Assembly (NCBI GenBank): GCA_013003465.1
Contig: JABDIZ010000007.1
Span: forward strand, 1 to 15,964
From: Rhodothermaceae bacterium
GTDB taxonomy: Bacteria > Bacteroidota > Rhodothermia > Rhodothermales > Rubricoccaceae
DNA: 15,964 nt
Direction of reading: 5' to 3'
Made by a program: the position numbers and the translations under genes. Under the pieces are notes generated by a model that saw nothing but the letters and a program-made list of their open reading frames with translations, was not told where the DNA came from and made no database searches. Within the stretch, counting starts at the first letter, position 1; each line of letters starts with the position of its first letter. Below are positions 6,163 through 13,278 of the stretch, piece after piece.

Positions 6163-7760
6163 TGAAATATGCTGTTATTGCAATCGGAATAGCCCTGATG
6201 GCGGGGTGCTCCAGTAGCGGAGGCCTCGGCGGCGGCGACCAGCCGCTCACGCGTGCCGAGGCCACCGACTTCGCCGAGACCTCGCGTTACGCCGACGTAG
6301 TCACGTTCCTCGAAACCGTCACGGCGGACGCGTCGGCGCTGCAACTCACGACCTTCGGGGAAACGGTGGAGGGACGGGTGCTGCCGCTCATCGTGTGGGG
6401 CGCGGAAGGCTCTTCGGCCGAGGCCGTGCGCGCGACGGAGAAAACGCGCGTCCTCGTTTTCGCCAACATCCACGCGGGCGAGGTATGCGGCAAAGAGGCC
6501 CTCCAGATGCTCGCCCGTGATCTCGCCCAGGGCCAACACGCCGCCTGGGCCGATTCGCTCGTACTGCTCGTCGCGCCGATCTACAACGCCGACGGCAACG
6601 AGCGCGTCGCCCTCGACAACCGGCCGGGGCAACTCGGGCCGATAGGCGGCATGGGGCAGCGCCCCAACGCACAGGGCCTCGACCTCAACCGCGACTTTAT
6701 GAAGCTCGCTGCGCCTGAGTCGCGGGCGCTCGTGGCCCTGATGGATGCCTACGACCCACACGTCGTGGTGGACCTGCACACCACCAACGGGACGATCCAC
6801 GCCTACCACCTCACGTACGCGCCGCCGCTCAACCCCAACACGCCGGCGGCCATTGACGAAGAACTGCGCGACCGCTGGCTCCCGGCGGTAGCGGAGCAGA
6901 TCGCCGAGGAGGACGGCTGGGCCATCGAGCACTATGGCAACGTGCCGGGCGCGTTCGGCGAGGCCACTACAGCGCCGCGCGCGTGGTACACCTTCGACGG
7001 CCGTCCGCGTTTCGGGACGAACTATGCCGGGCTCCGCAATCGCTTCGGGATTCTGAGCGAAGCCTACAGCTACGCCTCGTTCGAGGAGCGCGTGCGGGCC
7101 ACCAAACGCTTCGTGGAAGAAGTCGTGGACTACGCCCATGCGCACGCCTCGCGCATCCGCATGCTCACCGGCGAGGCTGACGCCACCTCCATCGTCGGCG
7201 ATTCGCTGTCGCTGCGGGCCACGTGGGACGCATTGCCCGCGCCCGTCGAGATCATGCTCGGCGAGGCCGACACGGTCTACCATCCGGTCACGAACGCGCC
7301 GATGTTGCAGCGCCGCGACACACGAATTTCAGAGACGATGCCTGCGTTGATCCGCTTCACGCCCATTGAGCGCGAACGCGTGCCGGTGGCGTATCTCGTG
7401 CCGCCGTCGTTGACGGAGGTTGTGGAGCTACTCGATGGCCACGGCATTCACTACACCCGAGGCACGCAGCCCACGCCCATCGAAATCTTCGAAGTCGATA
7501 GCGTAACAGTGGCCCAGAGGGAGTTTCAGGGAAGGCGGTCGCGAACGCTGCATGGCTATTATGCCACCCTCGACGATGCGAGTCCGGCCGAGATGCTCAT
7601 CGTGCCGCTCGATCAGCCGCTGGGCCGCCTCGCCTTCATGCTCCTCGAACCGCGTTCAGACGACGGCATCGTGGCATGGGCTGCTCTTCGAGAGGACCAT
7701 CTGCAGGCAGGGCGGACCTACCCGATTCGTCGCATTCCCAGCCCGCAGCCGCGCCGTTGA
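6162..7760 (+). CDS. M14-family metallocarboxypeptidase lipoprotein
   Basis: A 532-residue exported zinc peptidase. The signal peptide ends in the lipobox LMAGC (Cys16) followed by Ser residues, so a membrane-anchored extracytoplasmic enzyme is expected, possibly in the outer membrane. M14 zinc ligands are visible: His104 and Glu107 in NIHAGEVCG, and His206 in VVDLHTTNG. Asn176-Arg177 (LDLNRDF) fits the substrate-carboxylate site, and Glu300 (GILSEAYSY) fits the catalytic Glu. The peptidase domain covers about 40-330. The remaining 200 residues form a C-terminal extension I cannot assign. The ATG at 6162 overlaps the symporter stop as TGATG, so the two are probably translated in tandem, suggesting peptide cleavage outside coupled to amino-acid uptake. 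The first codons are A+T-richer than the rest, as often seen at initiation regions. Exact peptide specificity is unknown. Confidence 0.93.
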   Translation: MKYAVIAIGIALMAGCSSSGGLGGGDQPLTRAEATDFAETSRYADVVTFLETVTADASALQLTTFGETVEGRVLPLIVWGAEGSSAEAVRATEKTRVLVFANIHAGEVCGKEALQMLARDLAQGQHAAWADSLVLLVAPIYNADGNERVALDNRPGQLGPIGGMGQRPNAQGLDLNRDFMKLAAPESRALVALMDAYDPHVVVDLHTTNGTIHAYHLTYAPPLNPNTPAAIDEELRDRWLPAVAEQIAEEDGWAIEHYGNVPGAFGEATTAPRAWYTFDGRPRFGTNYAGLRNRFGILSEAYSYASFEERVRATKRFVEEVVDYAHAHASRIRMLTGEADATSIVGDSLSLRATWDALPAPVEIMLGEADTVYHPVTNAPMLQRRDTRISETMPALIRFTPIERERVPVAYLVPPSLTEVVELLDGHGIHYTRGTQPTPIEIFEVDSVTVAQREFQGRRSRTLHGYYATLDDASPAEMLIVPLDQPLGRLAFMLLEPRSDDGIVAWAALREDHLQAGRTYPIRRIPSPQPRR

Positions 7761-7821
7761 CGGTCGGGCACCATACGCCGCCTTCAGGCGTTGATGGATT
7801 CGAACACAACCACGTCCCCCC

Positions 7822-8373
7822 ATGCGCCGCATTGTTCTCCTCGTCCTCTTCCTGATTCTGCTGGCCCTCTTCTTCCTCATTGCAGGCTGTCAGCCTGCTG
7901 AGGGAGAAGCACCCACCAATGCGGAGATTCGCTCTGTCACCGCGGTCGAACTCGTCCAAGATGTCGCTGATCTGGGGGCCGAGGTCGTGGTGGTCAACGT
8001 GTGGGCGACATGGTGCGGGCCGTGCCGGGCTGAATTCCCCGAGTTCGTCCGCTACGGTCAGGATAAAGCCGACGAGGGCATTGCTGTGCGCTTTCTCTCG
8101 GTCGATGACCCGACGGTGATGGACCGCGTGCAACTCTTCCTCGACCAACACGGCGTGGTCGGCCCGACGTATTTCTCCCGCGAGGGTGCCGATATCGCCG
8201 GGCGGCTGGCTGCGCCCAACCCATGGGCGTATGGCATTCCCGTCACCTTCATCTACGATGGCGATGGCACGCTTCGTGCCTATTGGGAGGGCGCTTCGAA
8301 CTACGACTTCCTCGACGCCAAAGTGCGTCAGGTGCTCGCCGAATCGTCCTCCGAGTTAGCCACCACTGGGTAA
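7822..8373 (+). CDS. TlpA-like thioredoxin-domain lipoprotein
   Basis: A 183-residue membrane-anchored thioredoxin-fold protein. The signal sequence is very hydrophobic and ends in LIAGC (Cys23, lipobox). The mature part is a thioredoxin domain with the redox motif WCGPC (Cys65, Cys68) in VWATWCGPC and the cis-proline in GIPVTF (Pro140). Such TlpA/ResA-type proteins reduce disulfides outside the cytoplasm, for example in cytochrome c maturation or oxidative defence. The ATG at 7822 directly precedes the signal peptide. The 61-nt gap after the M14 gene has no good promoter or terminator, although GTTG at 7756 and TACGCC at 7774 exist with poor spacing. Only 3 nt separate it from the next redoxin gene, so the two probably work together. 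The partner substrate is not evident. Confidence 0.92.
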   Translation: MRRIVLLVLFLILLALFFLIAGCQPAEGEAPTNAEIRSVTAVELVQDVADLGAEVVVVNVWATWCGPCRAEFPEFVRYGQDKADEGIAVRFLSVDDPTVMDRVQLFLDQHGVVGPTYFSREGADIAGRLAAPNPWAYGIPVTFIYDGDGTLRAYWEGASNYDFLDAKVRQVLAESSSELATTG

Positions 8374-8376
8374 TCC

Positions 8377-8973
8377 ATGCGTCGTTACGTCCCCCTCGCT
8401 CTTTTTTTCGCGCTCGTGCTTCCCGTGGCGGCGCAGCCGATCACAGTCGGCTCGTCCCTTCCACAGGGTGATCTCGCGCTCACGCAGGCCGACGGCGGCC
8501 AGACCACGTTGCGCGGCCTGATGGGTGAAAACGGTCTCGTCGTGGCGTTCTGGAGCAACGTCTGTCCGTGGACGGAGCGCTACACCGAGCGCCTCGTGAT
8601 ACTCGCGCGGGACTACCAGCCGACGGGGATCAATTTTGTTGCCGTCAACGCCAACGATTCGACCCGCTTTCCCGAGGAGGACGTGGCGACGATGCGCCTG
8701 ACGGCCGACCGCGACGGCTTCCGCTTCCCATACGTCGTCGATCCGGGCAGCGCGTTGGCCACGGCCTTTGGCGCGCGCAACACGCCGCAGTTCTACTTCT
8801 TCAGCGCAGACGGCGTCCTCCGCTACGAGGGCGCGCTCGACAGCAGCCCCGCCGATGCCAGCCGCGCCGAGGACACCTACCTCAGCGACGCGATGGACCA
8901 GAGCCTCGCCGGGCAGGAGGTCGAAGTCCAGCGGACCAACGCGCTCGGCTGCACCATCAAGAAGGCTGAGTAG
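8377..8973 (+). CDS. Secreted AhpC/TSA-like thioredoxin-family protein
   Basis: A 198-residue protein with a cleavable-type signal peptide (LVLPVAAQ, cut near Ala19) and a redoxin domain. In place of CxxC it has a single active-site Cys63 followed by Pro-Trp (SNVCPWTERY). Related proteins in Bacteroidota commonly show C-P-F/Y-V-K at this site. NTPQFYFF carries the cis-Pro. The C-terminal LGCTIKK contains Cys192, matching the conserved LGCSIK-type end of this subgroup, so Cys63 and Cys192 may form the redox pair. It sits 3 nt after the TlpA-like gene, suggesting joint extracytoplasmic thiol chemistry. It ends 5 nt before the rnd ATG. I consider the family solid, but peroxidase versus reductase function is open. 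Confidence 0.88.
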   Translation: MRRYVPLALFFALVLPVAAQPITVGSSLPQGDLALTQADGGQTTLRGLMGENGLVVAFWSNVCPWTERYTERLVILARDYQPTGINFVAVNANDSTRFPEEDVATMRLTADRDGFRFPYVVDPGSALATAFGARNTPQFYFFSADGVLRYEGALDSSPADASRAEDTYLSDAMDQSLAGQEVEVQRTNALGCTIKKAE

Positions 8974-8978
8974 TGCCG

Positions 8979-10151
8979 ATGGTCGACACGGCGGAAGCCC
9001 TCACGACGCTCATCGCTCGGGCCTGCGAGGCCGAAGCCGTCGCCCTCGATACCGAGTTCGTGTGGGAGCGGACATATTACCCGCGTCTCGGCGTGATCCA
9101 ACTGGGTCTCGGCGAGGACGATGTCCACCTGCTGGACGCGCCCGCGTTGGACGACCTGACGCCGCTGGGTACGCTGCTCGCGGACCCGTCGGTCGTCAAA
9201 GTGCTCCACGATGCGGTGCAGGACCTGACCATCCTCCGGCGAGCCACCGGGGCGCTTCCGCAGAACATCTTCGATACGCAGCGCGCGGCCGGGTTCATCG
9301 GGTTGTCGTCCACGATCTCGTTGCAGGACCTGTTTATTGAGATGGTCGGCATCACCCTGCCCAAAGGTGCGACGCGCACCAACTGGCTCCAGCGCCCGCT
9401 GAGCGACACCCAGCGGGACTACGCGGAGGACGATGTGCGTTACTTGCTTACCGCGCGGCAGCGGCTCCTGGACCGCGCCGTTGAGCGTGATCGCACCGCC
9501 TGGATTGAGGAGGAGATGCAGCGCTACGCCGGCCCGGCGCAGTACGCCGACCCTGATCCGCGGGAGCAAGGCGCCCGGGTCAAGGGGCGCGGCCTCGGGC
9601 GGCTCTCGCCCAGTCAGCGCGCCGTGCTCCGCGAACTGGCCGCGTGGCGCGAAGAAGAAGCGCAGCAGCGCGACGTGCCCCGGCGCCGCGTGCTGGAGGA
9701 CGAGGCCTTGATCGAAATCGCGCAGCGGCGTCCGGATCGGCCCGAGCGCATCGAAGGGAAAGGGATCCGCAACCGTGAGCGGGAGCGGTTTGGCAGAGCG
9801 CTCGTCGAGGCCGTGCGCCGAGGCCTCTCGGTCCCGCCGGAGGAACGCCCGGCGCGCGCCGCGAAGCATCCGGACGAGGATCGCATCACGGCGCGGACGC
9901 TGGTGCTTCAAGCGTTCGTGGCCGGGCGCTGTGCCCGCGAGGAACTGGACGCCGGGCTCATCGCCACGCGCGCCGACCTAAAAGCGTTGACTGAAGACGG
10001 TCCCGAGGCCACGCAGCATGCGGTGCTGCAGGGCTGGCGGCGCACGTTCATCGGCGAGGATCTGCTCGCCTTGCTACGTGGCGAGGGCGCCGTGAGCTTG
10101 GACGGTCCGAAGGGCTGGCCGCAGCTCGTTGCCAAGGCTCTCGCAGAGTAG
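8979..10151 (+). CDS. rnd: Ribonuclease D (DEDDy exonuclease with HRDC domain)
   Basis: A 390-residue 3'-5' exoribonuclease involved in trimming tRNA and other stable RNAs. All five DEDDy residues are visible: Asp24 and Glu26 in ALDTEF, Asp82 in HDAVQD, and Tyr148 and Asp152 in YAEDDVRYL. The nuclease domain spans about 2-175. The HRDC RNA-binding domain follows (about 209-282, starting LSPSQRAVLRELAAWRE), then a second helical segment near 305-385 as in E. coli RNase D. The length is normal. I use the ATG at 8979. A GTG at 8973, overlapping the last base of the preceding stop, would add two residues and is an equal possibility. Its tight packing behind two extracytoplasmic redox genes probably reflects shared transcription rather than shared function. 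Confidence 0.94.
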   Translation: MVDTAEALTTLIARACEAEAVALDTEFVWERTYYPRLGVIQLGLGEDDVHLLDAPALDDLTPLGTLLADPSVVKVLHDAVQDLTILRRATGALPQNIFDTQRAAGFIGLSSTISLQDLFIEMVGITLPKGATRTNWLQRPLSDTQRDYAEDDVRYLLTARQRLLDRAVERDRTAWIEEEMQRYAGPAQYADPDPREQGARVKGRGLGRLSPSQRAVLRELAAWREEEAQQRDVPRRRVLEDEALIEIAQRRPDRPERIEGKGIRNRERERFGRALVEAVRRGLSVPPEERPARAAKHPDEDRITARTLVLQAFVAGRCAREELDAGLIATRADLKALTEDGPEATQHAVLQGWRRTFIGEDLLALLRGEGAVSLDGPKGWPQLVAKALAE

Positions 10152-10163
10152 GGGGATTCCCCG

Positions 10164-10195
10164 CTTGCGCTCAGCGCGGGAGGGGACTAGGTTGC
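10164..10195 (+). promoter_or_regulatory. Candidate promoter for the GMC-LuxC-like pair
   Basis: CTTG (10164-10167), a 20-nt spacer and TAGGTTGC (10188-10195) resemble the Bacteroidota TTTG/TAnnTTTG promoter. The -7 box begins 36 nt before the GMC ATG, giving a short leader. It lies in the 72-nt gap after rnd. A G+C-rich inverted repeat (CCCGC near 10160 with GCGGG at 10176-10180) overlaps the upstream part. Confidence 0.42.
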
Positions 10196-10223
10196 TTCTT
10201 AACACTGCTCCACCTTGTCCGTC

Positions 10224-11819
10224 ATGTTCGATTATATCATCGTTGGGGCAGGCACGGCAGGCTGTGCGCTCACCCATCGCCTGAGTGCCGATCCCGCTGC
10301 GCGCGTCCTCCTGCTCGAAGCCGGTCAGGCAGACACGCGCGCCGAAATTCACATCCCGGCCGCGTTCTCGCGCTTGTTCAAAACGGAGGTGGACTGGGCC
10401 TACGAGACCGAACCGCAACCGCACCTCGCGAACCGCCGCCTGTTCTGGCCGCGCGGCAAGGTGCTCGGCGGCTCGTCGTCCATCAACGCGATGATCTACA
10501 TCCGTGGCCACCGCGCCGACTACGACGGCTGGGCCGCACGGGGCTGCACAGGATGGGGCTTCTCCGATGTGCTGCCGTACTTCAAACGCTCCGAGGACAA
10601 CGCCCGTGGTGCGTCCGCCTACCACGGCGTGGGAGGGCCCTTGCGTGTCGAGGATCTGCGCGAGCCGCACCCGCTCTCGCTGCGCTTCATCGAGGCAGCG
10701 CAGGGGGTCGGGCTTCCGGCCAACGACGACTTCAACGGGGCGGAACAGGAGGGGGCTGGGCTCTACCAGGTGAATCAGCGTGGCGGACGCCGCGAGTCCG
10801 GCGCCACGGCGTTCCTCAAGCCCATCCGTCACCGCGACAACCTCACGATTGAGACGGGCGCCCAGGCCACGCGCGTCCTGTTCGAGGGTACGCGCGCCGT
10901 GGGCATCGAGTACGTGCAGGGGGGAGAGACGCAGCAGGCGCATGCCGCTGAGGAAGTGCTGCTCTGCGGTGGGGCCATCAACTCCCCGCAGTTGCTGATG
11001 CTCTCCGGCGTTGGTCCGGTTGACCACCTCCGGGCGCAGGGGATCGAGGTCGTGGCCGATCGGAGTGAGGTGGGTAGCAATCTGCAAGACCATCTGATCG
11101 TCGGCGTGCGCTACCGCTCGAAGGAGGGCGGAACGCTGCTCTCTGCCGAGTCGCCGCTCAACATCGCGCGCTACCTCCTCACGCGCCGCGGCCTCTTGAC
11201 GTCGAACGTGGCCGAGGCCGGAGCCTTCGCCTTCACGCGCTCCGGGCCGACGCCCGATCTGCAGTTCCACGTTGCGCCGGTGTTGTTTGCCGAGCACGGC
11301 TTGGAACCGCCCCCGGAGCACGGATTCTCGCTCGGTCCCACGCTCGTCCGTACGGAGACGCGCGGGCACATCCGCCTCCGCAGCGCGGACCCGTTCGCAG
11401 CGCCTGCCATCGACCCCAACTATTTCGCGCATGAGGGCGACCTGTACACGCTGATCGAGGGTGTTCGGTTGGCGCGCGAGATCGTGGCGCAGGCCGCCTA
11501 CGACGGGGTCCGGGGTGAAGAACTCACGCCCGGCCCGAACCTCAAGACCGATGCGCAGATCGCGCAGTACATCCGCGAGACGGCCGAGACGCTCTACCAC
11601 CCGGTCGGGACGTGCCGGATGGGGCCGGACACCGAGGCCGTGGTGGATCTCGACCTGCGCGTGAAGGGCGTCGAAGGCGTGCGCGTCGTGGACGCCTCCG
11701 TGATGCCCACCGTCGTCAACGGCAACACGAACGCGCCGACGCTGATGATCGCGGAGAAAGCGGCCGACCTGATCCGCAACGGATCGCCCGTCGTCTCCGA
11801 GGCGGCGCTGGCGGCATGA
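10224..11819 (+). CDS. GMC-family FAD-dependent alcohol/choline dehydrogenase-like oxidoreductase
   Basis: A 531-residue flavoprotein of the glucose-methanol-choline family, which oxidises alcohols to aldehydes with FAD. The N-terminal FAD-binding motif VGAGTAGCAL (7-16) is followed near residue 30 by LLLEAG with the ribose-binding Glu. The family blocks GKVLGGSSSINAMIY and GAINSPQLLMLSGVGP are present. The catalytic pair is His459 in YHPVGTCRMG and Asn503 in NGNTNAPT, 44 residues apart as in choline oxidase. No signal peptide is seen, so it is cytoplasmic. The ATG at 10224 is chosen because the FAD motif then starts at residue 7; a TTG at 10215 would add three residues. Its stop overlaps the LuxC-like start (ATGA), so the two are translationally coupled. 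The alcohol substrate cannot be deduced. Confidence 0.95.
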   Translation: MFDYIIVGAGTAGCALTHRLSADPAARVLLLEAGQADTRAEIHIPAAFSRLFKTEVDWAYETEPQPHLANRRLFWPRGKVLGGSSSINAMIYIRGHRADYDGWAARGCTGWGFSDVLPYFKRSEDNARGASAYHGVGGPLRVEDLREPHPLSLRFIEAAQGVGLPANDDFNGAEQEGAGLYQVNQRGGRRESGATAFLKPIRHRDNLTIETGAQATRVLFEGTRAVGIEYVQGGETQQAHAAEEVLLCGGAINSPQLLMLSGVGPVDHLRAQGIEVVADRSEVGSNLQDHLIVGVRYRSKEGGTLLSAESPLNIARYLLTRRGLLTSNVAEAGAFAFTRSGPTPDLQFHVAPVLFAEHGLEPPPEHGFSLGPTLVRTETRGHIRLRSADPFAAPAIDPNYFAHEGDLYTLIEGVRLAREIVAQAAYDGVRGEELTPGPNLKTDAQIAQYIRETAETLYHPVGTCRMGPDTEAVVDLDLRVKGVEGVRVVDASVMPTVVNGNTNAPTLMIAEKAADLIRNGSPVVSEAALAA

Positions 11820-12871
11820 GCTCTGTGGAGGAACGCATCGCCGCTCTGGTGGCTGTAGCCTTGGCGTGGCGCGAGCCCGACCATCCAGCCCGCGCTGAGG
11901 CCGTGGCGCGCACGCTGGAGGCGGACAACCGATACACCGAGGAGATGCTGGCCTTCGCGCTCAACCAGGCCATGCACCAGGTCACAGAGCAGGCGCTGAT
12001 GCTGTGGCTGGACGGGCGCTCGGCGTCCTCGGCCCAACGTGTATCTGTCTGGACCGGCGATCCCGAGCCACTGGCCGGGTGGCGCGATCTGCTGGCCGTG
12101 ATGCTCGTCGGGCATCGCGGACTCGTGCGCCTGCCTGATTCCTCGCCGCACCTGCTCCCGGCGTTCGTGGAGGAGCTGGAGACGCTACTCGCAAACGTGC
12201 AGGTGACGGTCGTTGGGGCCCAGAGCCTGGATCGGTTGCCGGATGGAGTAGAGGCCGTGCTCGGCTCTGGCGACGACAGCACGATGGATGCGTTGGGCGC
12301 TGCCTGCGAAGACGCAGGGCTTGACGCAAGCCGCTGCCTGCTGCGGGGCGAGCAGGTCGCTGTGGGCGTGTTAGGGGGTGGGGAAAGCGCTGGGGAGCGC
12401 ATCGGCCTAGCCGAGGATGTCTTGCTCTACGGCGGCGTCGGGAGGCACACCGTCAAGCTCATCTGGGCACCGGCCGAGCAGTCCCCAGATCCCCTCCTCG
12501 ACGCCTTCGCAGGCTTCCGCGAGTTGATGCCTGCGCATCCCTCGATGAACGGGACGCTTCAGATGCCCCGCGCCTTTCTGGCTGCTGCCGACACGCCTCA
12601 TGCCTGGGGCGAGGGCTTTCTCGTGAGCTGGGGTGAGCCGTCGGTGCAACAGCCGGGCCACCTGCGCTGGGCACCCTATGAGGATCTTCGCGAGGTCGCA
12701 ACGTGGCTTGTCGCGCACGCCGATACGTTCAGCATTGTCGTGGCGTCGCCTCGCGTGGGGGAGCGTCTAGCGTGGCCGGGGCCAGTGGTGGAGCCGGGCG
12801 ATGCCCACCGGCCTCCGCTGGTCGGAGCACCCGGCCTTGACGACCCCATCGCCCTACTCGCCCGCCTCTGA
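11816..12871 (+). CDS. LuxC-like acyl-CoA-reductase-fold protein lacking the usual Cys
   Basis: A 351-residue cytoplasmic protein whose layout follows the LuxC-type acyl-CoA reductase family (aldehyde-dehydrogenase-like fold) known in Bacteroidota. Family-like segments include the helix FALNQAMHQ (47-55), DLLAVMLVGHRGLVRLP (91-107), EAVLGSGDDST (146-156) and QVAVGVLGGGES (180-191). DVLLYGGVGRHTVKLIWAP (201-219) and WAPYEDLREVATWL near the C-terminus also fit. Bacteroidota relatives read approximately D-x-F-x-Y-F-G-L-G-C-R-N-V-S-K-L at the 201-215 segment. Here the Cys is absent, and the protein's only cysteines (164 and 174) lie elsewhere. It may therefore be non-catalytic or use a different chemistry. 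Its ATG overlaps the GMC stop, and its last 18 nt overlap the convergent nfu-like gene. The assignment rests on remembered family patterns, so moderate confidence. Confidence 0.68.
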   Translation: MSSVEERIAALVAVALAWREPDHPARAEAVARTLEADNRYTEEMLAFALNQAMHQVTEQALMLWLDGRSASSAQRVSVWTGDPEPLAGWRDLLAVMLVGHRGLVRLPDSSPHLLPAFVEELETLLANVQVTVVGAQSLDRLPDGVEAVLGSGDDSTMDALGAACEDAGLDASRCLLRGEQVAVGVLGGGESAGERIGLAEDVLLYGGVGRHTVKLIWAPAEQSPDPLLDAFAGFRELMPAHPSMNGTLQMPRAFLAAADTPHAWGEGFLVSWGEPSVQQPGHLRWAPYEDLREVATWLVAHADTFSIVVASPRVGERLAWPGPVVEPGDAHRPPLVGAPGLDDPIALLARL

Positions 12872-13141
12872 CGTGCCGGCGGAGTCCAGCAGGATACGCT
12901 CGATGGCTGTCGCGAGGCGGTCCCAGCTGGTGGCGGGGTGTTTGGTGACCGTCACGAAGGCGGGGACCACAAACACGTTCGCTACGCCATCGAGCGCGAA
13001 GAGCGCGGCGCCGAGTGCATCATTCTCCGCCTCGCGCGCCGCGCCGAATGCGAGCATGCCACTCTCGATGAATGAATGCCCATCGATGGAAAACTTGAGA
13101 CTGTTGGGGTTCGGAGTGGGTTGGGTGATGACGCGGGGCAT
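12854..13141 (-). CDS. Short Nfu/NifU N-terminal-domain protein
   Basis: A 95-residue protein consisting almost only of the Nfu N-terminal domain (PF08712 type), recognised by TPNPNSLKF (9-17) near the start and the pattern ALFALDGVANVFVVPAFVTVTK (46-67). The family in Nfu scaffolds supports iron-sulfur cluster delivery, but the C-terminal NifU domain with its CxxC cluster ligand is absent and this protein contains no cysteine. It cannot itself hold a cluster by that motif, so a regulatory or partner-binding role is plausible. The ATG at 13141 is chosen because the conserved domain begins immediately; the frame is open further upstream without recognisable similarity. It is transcribed against the LuxC-like gene, with 18 nt of 3' overlap, and divergently from the YqjE-like gene across 137 nt. 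Confidence 0.88.
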   Translation of the reverse strand: MPRVITQPTPNPNSLKFSIDGHSFIESGMLAFGAAREAENDALGAALFALDGVANVFVVPAFVTVTKHPATSWDRLATAIERILLDSAGTSEAGE

Positions 13142-13278
13142 GGCATGGAGTCGAGTGGGTGGGGGGACTGCAACGCTGTTTGCTCGCGGCTGATTCGGAG
13201 AAAAACAAAGTCGGCCGTTCGGGCGTATTCTGGCCCCTACCGATTGCACGGCTCTTTTCTGCCTCGCCTCTCTCCCTG
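13142..13278. promoter_or_regulatory. Divergent promoter region of nfu-like and yqjE-like genes
   Basis: This 137-nt gap separates two divergent genes and must hold promoters for both. It contains an A-rich patch (about 13200-13209) and, on the plus strand, TATTCTGG at 13226-13233, 53 nt before the yqjE-like ATG, similar to TAT boxes upstream of other genes here. No good -33 partner is seen for it, and no clear box for the minus strand. Confidence 0.35.

Noticed and set aside
6147..7283. 378-codon minus-strand open frame opposite the M14 gene
   Set aside because: Antisense to conserved zinc-ligand motifs; His/Arg/Val-rich composition reflects codon-position bias.
7775..7791. Small hairpin CGCCT-TC-AGGCG before the TlpA-like gene
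   Set aside because: The 5-bp stem leaves a loop of only two nucleotides and no T run follows, so neither terminator nor regulator is supported.
10151..10180. G+C-rich inverted repeats after rnd (GGGG-ATT-CCCC and CCCGC/GCGGG) as a terminator
   Set aside because: Stems are short or poorly nested, there is no adjacent T tract, and the sequence overlaps the candidate GMC promoter.
10074..11600. 508-codon minus-strand open frame opposite the GMC gene
   Set aside because: Antisense to a full GMC oxidoreductase with all its motifs; the translation lacks recognisable domains.
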